This document shows positions 45,001 through 54,000 of a stretch of DNA of 64,000 nt, piece by piece. Location: positions 16,942,501-17,006,500 of the forward strand of contig JAPYXD010000752.1 of the NCBI GenBank assembly GCA_030998225.1, written 5' to 3'. Numbering within the stretch: the stretch's first letter is position 1; every line of letters begins with the position of its first letter. Below the pieces are notes generated by a model. The model searched no databases. It was not told the origin of the DNA and worked only from the letters and a program-made list of their open reading frames with translations. The DNA comes from Diplolepis rosae (taxonomy: Eukaryota > Arthropoda > Insecta > Hymenoptera > Diplolepididae). The translations under genes and the position numbers were made by a program.

Positions 45001-48000
45001 GCATTTCTGCAGAGTGTCATTCACAGAATTTCTGAGTTAAAAATTTCCTAGTAAGTAATAATTTTAACGCGCTTCAGGTCTTTTGGGTTTTGTGCTTGGT
45101 TAAGTTTATGCCAGATAGATAAATTAATTATGAAAATTGTAACAAAGTATTTTAAGAATGAAATACACGGTGGAAGAATTATTTATAAAATTATAAAAAA
45201 TTATTTTCATAATAAAATACACGATGGGAGGAATTTTTTAGAAAATTATATTGAACTCTTGAAACTGATTTTCTATACATTTTTTATATTAAGAAAAACA
45301 GTCTTCTTACGTTAACGAAAGGCTTAACATATATACTTAAGCCCATTATACTCCGTCAACTTCATTTTTGATTTTCTCGAAAAATATCACTCCTAAAGAA
45401 TAGGTGCAAATATATTTACATCTCATGGAAAAATGTTTGAACTGAAATTCATAGATCTTTTTCGAATAATTAATTCTGCATCATAAAGTTTTTCGGCATG
45501 TTGCATACACTCAGACAAAATATTTAATTGAATGAATGAAAAAAATTCGTTCGAAAAGCTTTTTTTTATTCAAATGAAAGATTTATTTAAATTAAATAAC
45601 ATTTATTTAATTGAAACAAATTATCTTTAGACCAAATAAATATTTGTTTGAATCAAATAAATTTTTTTCCAAAACAAAGAGATTATTGCATTCGTATAAG
45701 GTCAAATATATAATTTGTTTGATTTAAGACAGAAATTTATTTGATTTGAACAAATTTTTATTTGGTTCAAAGATACTTTGTTTAAGCCAAACAACTTTTA
45801 TTTAATTCAAATAAGTTATTTCGTTAAATAAAAGAAAAGAAAAAAACAGAGAAAAATAGCACCAGGCCATAGTGACTAGGAAGACTGTAGTTGAAAAAAG
45901 GAGTAACTGGAACGAGGGAAACTTGTTGTTTTGTTGTGTTCTAACCTCAAAGCAAACAAAAATTTATTGCTTCATTGTAAGAATAAAAATGGAATTAAAA
46001 TAGTTTCAGAATTTCGTTAAGTTGTTCCGATTTTATACAGAGCTGTGACCAACGTAGTCAAAATGCAATGTTCTACGTAGTGATTTTACATAACCTTAAA
46101 GTTGATTTTGTGAAATTACAAATCTGGTTACTACACGGATAAAAAAATCTAACTATTATAGTAGGCTGAGCTCTTTCTATTAAAGCACCGAACTTAATGT
46201 CCGAAATTTGTATGAGCCTCTACCACTATTGGCATGAAGTCATGCATTTTTAGCATGGAATGTCTCATACTATACAAGAGCTATTTCCGCAAGCCACAAC
46301 TGCTCTAAAAGCATGAAACTTAGTATTTTTTAGCATGAAGGGATCCCTGCTTAAAATGTATGATTTTTTCACGAGGATAGCAAGAACGAAACCTGCTACG
46401 AAAGCATGACTAGTGTTTTTACTATTATAGCCAAATTTATTTCTCCATGTAGGACAGGGCAAAAATGCCACACAATGCCTCAATCATGGTTTCCGCTACG
46501 CAGTATTTATGTATTTTCCTGAGAATATGGAGGATTAGCTCGAGGGGGTTAAAGGGAGGTGTGGAGGACACCCCCCACCCCCCGACTTATAAGACAAGGT
46601 TCAAAGTGAAAAAAATTATATAATAATTCTGGAATGTCCAACAATAATTAAGATAGTAAAGACATACTACAATAACATGAAATTTTCACATTTCATCCTA
46701 GCTGTCACACATACGCAGTGCGAAATCTTTTATAGACGTCGTACAGGACTAAATACAAATTTTTCTGAAACATTTCAGTCGATTATGTCGATAATTAGAA
46801 GAGTGTATCATTCACCATGTTAACCGAACTCTACCATATCGACCCTATCAACCTGTGATTTAGAATTATCGTCATTTAAGACCAGATGGAATTTTCAATA
46901 TATAAAGGGTTTCCCAATAGGGGTGATATGATTTTGAATGTCCCTATCGGGCTCATTTGAACTGAAATTTTTGACGTCTGCTGTCAGTTGTCATCAGTAA
47001 GGTTTGCCATTTAATCATGAGTAGTTTCACGCTTCCACAACGTTTGGAAATTGTCCAATTATTTTATCAAAATTCGAGAAGTTTTGTCGGTGTTCAAAGA
47101 GCATATCGTGCAAAATATGGTCGTCATTCTGCTCCATCCGCGCTCTCAATTCGTCGAATAATCGATAAGTTGGAGAGTGAATTTACTCTATTGGATACTA
47201 AGCCTAAAAATCGTATGCGTACCGCACGTTCTACACAGAATATAGCCGCCGTACAGGCAGGCCAGTATCGAGGAAAACCGTGAATTGTCCGTGCCACGCC
47301 GATCTCAGGAATTGGGCCTGTCCAGGATGACTACCTGGCGTATTTTGCGATTGGATCTTGGCCTGCATCCCTATAAGATCATTCTGGCCCAAGAACTGAA
47401 GCCTAATGACCATCGTTTGCGTCGGGAGTTCGCGGATTGGGCTCTGGAATCAATTGAAAATGATCCCAATTTTCATCAAAAAATCATCTTTTCTGATGAG
47501 GCGCATTTTTGGCTCAAGTCTCGGGGGACATTTGGCCGATATATTGTTTAAATCATAAATGGCATAGAATATTCAATATAATAAAAAAGATTTCGATCAA
47601 TTCCGAATGAATATTCAGTGTTTTTTTTCAATTTCAAAACATATCACCCTTATTGGGAAACCCTTTACTTGAACAATTTTTTCTGGGAAAAAAGGAACGC
47701 TTCCACTCCGCTGGGTATCGAGACCTGGACCTTTCGATTGCCGGTCGAATGCTCTATCATCTGAGCTACGGAGGTTCCACAAAACTTTTCTCACAGAATC
47801 TATTCACGCCAATTTGGCCACGGATATATCATGAACTATTTACAAATTTTTCCAAATCATTTCAGTCAATTATGTCGATAATTAGAAGAGTGTACCACTT
47901 ACCATGATAACCGAACTCTACCATATGGAACCTCCGTAGCTCAGATAATAGAGCATTCGACCGGCAATTGAAAGGTCCTGGGTTCGATACCCAGCTGAGT

Positions 48001-51000
48001 GGAAGCGTTCCTTTGTCCACAGAAATTTTTTTCAAATTTATATTGAAAATTCCATCTGGTCTTAAATGACGTTAATTCTAAATCACAGGTTGATAGGGTC
48101 GATATGGCAGAGTTCGGTTATCATGGTGAATGATACACTCTTCTAATTATCGACATAATCGACTGAAATGATTTAGAAAAATTTGTATATAGTTCATTAT
48201 ATATCCGTGGCCAAATTGGCGTAAATAGATTCTGTGAGAAAAGTTTTGTGGAACCTCCGTAGCTCAGATGATAGAGCATTCGACCGGCAATCGAAAGGTC
48301 CAGGTCTCGATACCCAGCGGAGTGGAAGCGTTCCTTTTTTCCCAGAAAAAATTGTTCAAGTATATATTGAAAATTCCATCTGGTCTTAAATGACGTTAAT
48401 TCTAAATCACAGGTTGATAGGGTCGATATGGTAGAGTTCGGTTACTATGGTGAATGATACACTCTTCTAATTATCGACATAATCGACTGAAATGATTTAG
48501 AAAAATTTGTATATAGTTCATTATATATCCGTGGCCAAATTGGCGTAAATAGATTCTATGAGAAAAGTTTTGTGGAACCTCCGTAGCTCAGATGATAGAG
48601 CATTTGACCGGCAATCGAAAGGTCCTGGCCTCGATACGCAGCGGAGTGGAAGCGTTCCTTTTTTCACAGAAAAAATTGTACAGGACTCTTCTAGGACGGG
48701 TCTAGGCATACCTGTTAAAACGAAAAAAACCCCTCTCTCGAACCAATACACCACCCGCGGAACCGCCTTTCAGCTTTGAACCTCGCAGGTGGTTGGTTCC
48801 AGCTCAAAGTCGCGTACGACTCTTCCGTCATCCGTTCGCCCGGGACTCCCATTCACGGCTACATACCCGTTAGGCAAACCGGCTAGCCGCCCCAACCAGG
48901 GGAGGAATAAAAAGATTTCTTCCCCGAACGACGCGGACAGCCAAGTCCGCCCAGCACGTAGGACCGCGGGTGCAGGCCTCGATGCGATTTCTACTGGCTC
49001 TCGTTGTCGCCGCGCTCCGCACGCTTATCGAACTCCCTCGTCTTCATCACCAGGGTGACAAATGACTCGATAAGCATCCATTTCTGTTCAGACTGGAGCT
49101 TGAGGGAGACCATCGTGTCAGGAGTGAGTTGTGCGCCCACTGCCCGACCGACAGCCTTCCTTGCCACGCCCCACCTGGCACAGATAAAGAGTGTGTGCTG
49201 TGCATTGTCCACAAGGGATCCGCAGTAGCGACACGACTCATCGTCTCTTTTCTTGAAGCGCTTCAGGTACGCATTAAAGCAACCATCGCCCGAAAGCGCT
49301 TGCGCCAGGTAAAAGCCGACTTGGCCGTGCTTTCTATTCAGCCAGGTGGTGAGCTCCGGGATTAGACGGTGTGTCCATCTCCCGGATTGGTCACCATGCC
49401 ATCTCGCTTGACATTTCTCGACGAGTCTGCGCCTTCTTTCCTTGCGGATGGCCTCCTTCGCGCGACCGATTTCCTGCAGGTTGGTTAAGCAGGTGAGCTC
49501 TTTACCGAGCTGAAAGGTCTCCTTCCTTTCTTACGACTCAAACCATATTTTAGTAACTATTAGCGCCATCTATGTGTTCAGACACCCGAAATGGTCGAAA
49601 AGCAAAGGAATTATCCGCAGGGAATTCATTCCAACTGGCCAAACAATTACTGGCGCATATTATGTTATCTCGAAGTTTTGAAGCGTTGGATGGCCAAAAT
49701 CCGTCGTACTCGACGCGAATATCGTGATCCAGAGACCTCGTCTCTGTTGCACAATAATGCATCGAATCACACCTCACTCATTGTTCGTGAATTTTTGGCT
49801 CAAAATCAAGTCCGTGTGTTGAATCATTCGCCGTATTCACCTGATTCGGCCCCGTGTGATTCCTCTCTATTTCCAAAATTGAATTTGGAAGGAGATTTTT
49901 TTAATGACATTTCGACCATCAAAACAGCTACAACATGAGCACTAGAGGCATTTCCACAAAATGAGCTAGAACGCGAATTTGAATTACTGTTGAACCGCTG
50001 TAACAAGTGTATTGAAACTGGAAGAGAGTTTGTCGCACTTTGTATAATGAAAATCCCATGTTAACACTATTAAATGGGCACATTTTTAACTTTTACTCAA
50101 ACATCGCTCGAAATTAGCAATTTCTTTTATCAGACATTTTATGGTCAAATAGTCGAACAAATTTCCGTAACTCTAAGAAAATAGCGTAAAAGTGGACTTT
50201 TTTCGATTTTTTGGAATTTCAAAGTCACTTAAGGAGGGTAGAAAATATTTTAATAGAATTATCGCTATTCAGTTCTAAATCGACTTGCTTTGAACAATTT
50301 TTATTGATAATTTAAATCTAAAAGAAAATTTTTTTGGTTTTCAAATTTGAAGAAGTGTGACGTTTTTTGTGAATTTTAGCTATATCTACGATGGGAAGAC
50401 AGAAGGCATTTTTTTATGAAACTTTAGGGGAATGTTTTTGACTCCCAAAAGAAAATTTCCATTGCTATTAGAACTTCCCGCAAATATCCTTTTTTTCGAT
50501 ACACCCTAACGTACACTAACGGGTCAACAATTATTGTTTGAATTCAACCACAAAAAGTAGTTAATGGCAATTTCAACTACATATATCACGTCACTATGCC
50601 AAGGATTTTTTCTCCGTGTAACTTCTCTAATTTTGGTTTGATTGTAAAATTATATCAGGACAATTTTTAGAGCTGATTGAGTGATATGGGAAATTATTAC
50701 TAAAATTTTGGATTTTTCAAGATGTAGTTTTCAAAAATTGGAGATATATGTTGATGTTGGCCCTGATAAAATTTACTGGAGAGCATTCAAGTCTGATAAT
50801 TTTTTTGAAAGTAATCGTGTCGACAGTCGACAACGACAAAAACGATAAAGACAGACGGACAGACAGGATTCAAAAAATTCTTTTTTCGGATCCAGGGGAT
50901 CATAAGCAGTAGGCATTTGTTGGAAAAAAGTGGGTGTCAAATTTTACGCGAATATAATACCTTCTCATATGTTATAAGAATGTGAAAATTAAAAAGTTAC

Positions 51001-54000
51001 ATAAAATTAACTTAGAAAGCTAAAGAGCATACCTTTATTGGTTCATGAAAAGTATTTTGAAGGGCGATTGAAGCATCAGCTGGTGTACGTTGCAATAAAT
51101 GAAAACTATTCGAAAGGGGAAAATATAAATTTTTCCAATTGAATATCAACTTGTGGTTTTTTAAAAATCCTGAGTACTTCTTAGACCGAAACTATGTAAA
51201 TACTACTGACACGTTACATCAAGCAAGAGAATACGCGTGAAGTTAAGGCGACAATGTTAGCGAGCAAACTCTTAAATTTGCGATTTTAATCATATATCTA
51301 TTTGATAAGTATTAATCTATCAACCATTCACAATTATCTCTCAATCTATGATCTGTGCGTTTTCAAATATATAAATCTCTCTCCGAATAATAAGGAATTT
51401 AGAGTTCGATATTTCGTCAAACTCACGTACTTATTAATATTGACGCAAGTCTGTCTTTGCCATTTGTAACGATTGCTTATGATTAAAAGAAATCGAATTT
51501 AACAATTTATGGTGCAGAGTATTTTATAAACAATTTAGTATCCGGTTTGTGGACTTAGAACATCGATTTGAAAATCGCAGAGTTTAAAAATTCTTCACAT
51601 AAGAATCCAAATGAAATTTTAGTATCACTAAACAAATATTTTACTTCAAAGCAAATCTCTGAAGCTGTCATTTACTTTTGATTGCATTTTCTCATGAAGG
51701 TAGAGAATAAAATTCAGGGTTAATTATATATTTTACACCAGAGTTCAAAAAAGTATACCACCTTTTTTTCTGCTAGAAATTTGACACACGAAGAGCGTCA
51801 GTGCAATTGAAAGCGCCCATAAAATAATAATCAAATTAATAAAATTAATGAAATAAAGATAGTAAAGATAATAAAGATTTTAAGTACAGTCCGCGCTCTC
51901 TATAGGGCCGCTCTCAATAGGGCCGCTCTCAATAGGGCCTCTACCCCTAATCTGTACTCGTCGCTTCCCCCACCATGTGCACTGCTGAATTTAATTTCCA
52001 CCGTTCTCAATAGGGTCGGGCGATCAATACACTAAGGGAAGAATATATCAAATATACATAAAGTTTATTGTGGCAAAATAAATGTAAATTAGAATGAAAT
52101 TGTAATCATATTAACTATTAATAAATTTTTGAAAGTAAATGCTCCGTTATCTTTGTTAATTAAAAAGTAAATAGTCACTCAAAGCCAAAATTATTCGTTT
52201 ATTGAACAAGATCCTTTATTATTTAACAGTGACAAAATTTCGGCACTTAAATATTACATTTACGTAGATGCACAAAACAATTTCGATTAAAAATTGTTAA
52301 TGAGGTTCGGTTCGTCTCGCAGCAACGTTTCGAGCGGCTCTATTGAAAAAGGTAAAAAGTGATTCAAAGAAAACATTCTAAGAAAACACTTCCCCTAACC
52401 GCCCGAGGCGACCCTATAAAGAACGCAGACTGTATCAAAATTCGCGTGATATCAGAAAATTTGTAAAATGCAAATGACAAATTATTCTTTACATTGATAT
52501 TTTATACTGTGTCAATCCTATTATAAGATATACAGGATCCTCTACCCATTAATACATGTCCGAAAACCAGTGCATTCGCCTTATTTGCTGTAAATATTAT
52601 TTCAAAAAGAGGTTGTATTCACTAATTATCGTCACTGATTATCACACAATCTCATCATGACACTCGCGATTCGCGCTTAATTTTCTGTATACATTTCTGT
52701 AACTTTCTAGTAATTTAAATTATTAAAAAATTTATTTTCCTTCCAATATCTCTGAAAGGAAAAACAATCAACGCTTACTTCATATATCACATATTTTGGT
52801 TGAATAATGGAATTTTTATATTTTAAACGTATTTTTTAAAATTGAAACGAAAAAAATACGTTTTATCAAAAACTGTGCCAGACAAAATTTGTAGACTTTA
52901 TTGATACAAACAATTTTACATTTTTACTTTTCTTTTCTATTTCACATATTATGGTTGAGAAATTGAATTTTAGATTTTTAATATTTTAAATTACAAAGAA
53001 AAATATACATCTTATGGAAAAATGTAGCAAACAATTTTGTGGCATAAATTTTTTTTCGTATCTCGTATAATTTAACTGGAAAATGGAATTTAGATATTGA
53101 CTAATACCTTCTCATTCATAATGAGAATTCCAAAAGAAAACACACCAGAATTGCTGACTATTCTCAATAATAAACACCACAGCCGGATTACCATTTTTCA
53201 GTTACTGTGCTAAAGAAGAATAAAAAAAGAATAAGTAAATCAGAATTTTAATGATTACTTTATAAAAATTAATTAATCTGTTTTAGGAATGTTGCTTGGA
53301 CGGATGATAAATAATATGGTTGCTGTAAGGAATGGTTTAATGGATAGAAACCGAAAAATAAATCTATTCGGCGCTCATGACCTGAATGTCGTTGCTTTAC
53401 TCACAGCTCTTGGTGTTTATTCTCCACATGTACCCAAATACTCTAGTGCTGTAATCATAGAGCTACATCGTATAGGCGACTGCTTTTATGTAAAAGTATG
53501 TTATTTTTATTTAGTTAAAGGCATTAGCTCATCAAATGGGGGGCTTTGGGTTTTCAGCAATGTCTGCCTAAAATGTTGGGTAGAAACCGTGCGACTTTTC
53601 TCTGATTCTGTCTCAAATCGCATATGCCTTTTCTGTCTGTTCTCAATCGAAGATTATACCTGCAATGCATCTGACCTAATCCGGTTCAAATTTGGAAAAT
53701 GGGATAGATTTTTAAGAACAACGATGTTCTTTAAAAGGCATGTACCGCATCGATAAAAAAAAAGCAGGTCCTCTATCACTTAACAAAGTTCTAACAAGAA
53801 ATTATTATTTATTAGTTTCAGAAAAAAGTTACAGAAACTTACATAGTCACTTGACCGATATGATAAATGCCTTAAGGTCAAAAATTTTCAAACTATCCAA
53901 GCTTTATTCATTAAGTCTTTATGCTAACAAACAATTAGGCAAAAGCAAATAATTTTCAAAAATGAGCGTTGTTTTGATCCGACTATATTGGAGGCGAATC

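Larger units (their letters stand above)
46735..48690. repeat. tRNA-like repeat array: inverted copy plus tandem 324-bp copies
   Basis: The unit holds a tRNA-like head, GAAGCGTTCCTTTT, then ATTGAAAATTCCATCTGGTC, AATCACAGGTTGATAGGGTC, CACTCTTCTAATTATCGACA and CCGTGGCCAAATTGGCGTAA. Direct copies begin at about 48042 and 48366 (period 324 bp), with a partial one before. Inverted copies fill 46735-46902 and 47668-47929. A mariner relative (46903-47667) interrupts the inverted part. The array is in intron 4. Confidence 0.85.

Noticed and set aside
48789..49228. Serine/proline/arginine-rich plus-strand open frames
   Set aside because: They are antisense shadows of the R1-like LINE C-terminus and its GC-rich 3' UTR on the minus strand.
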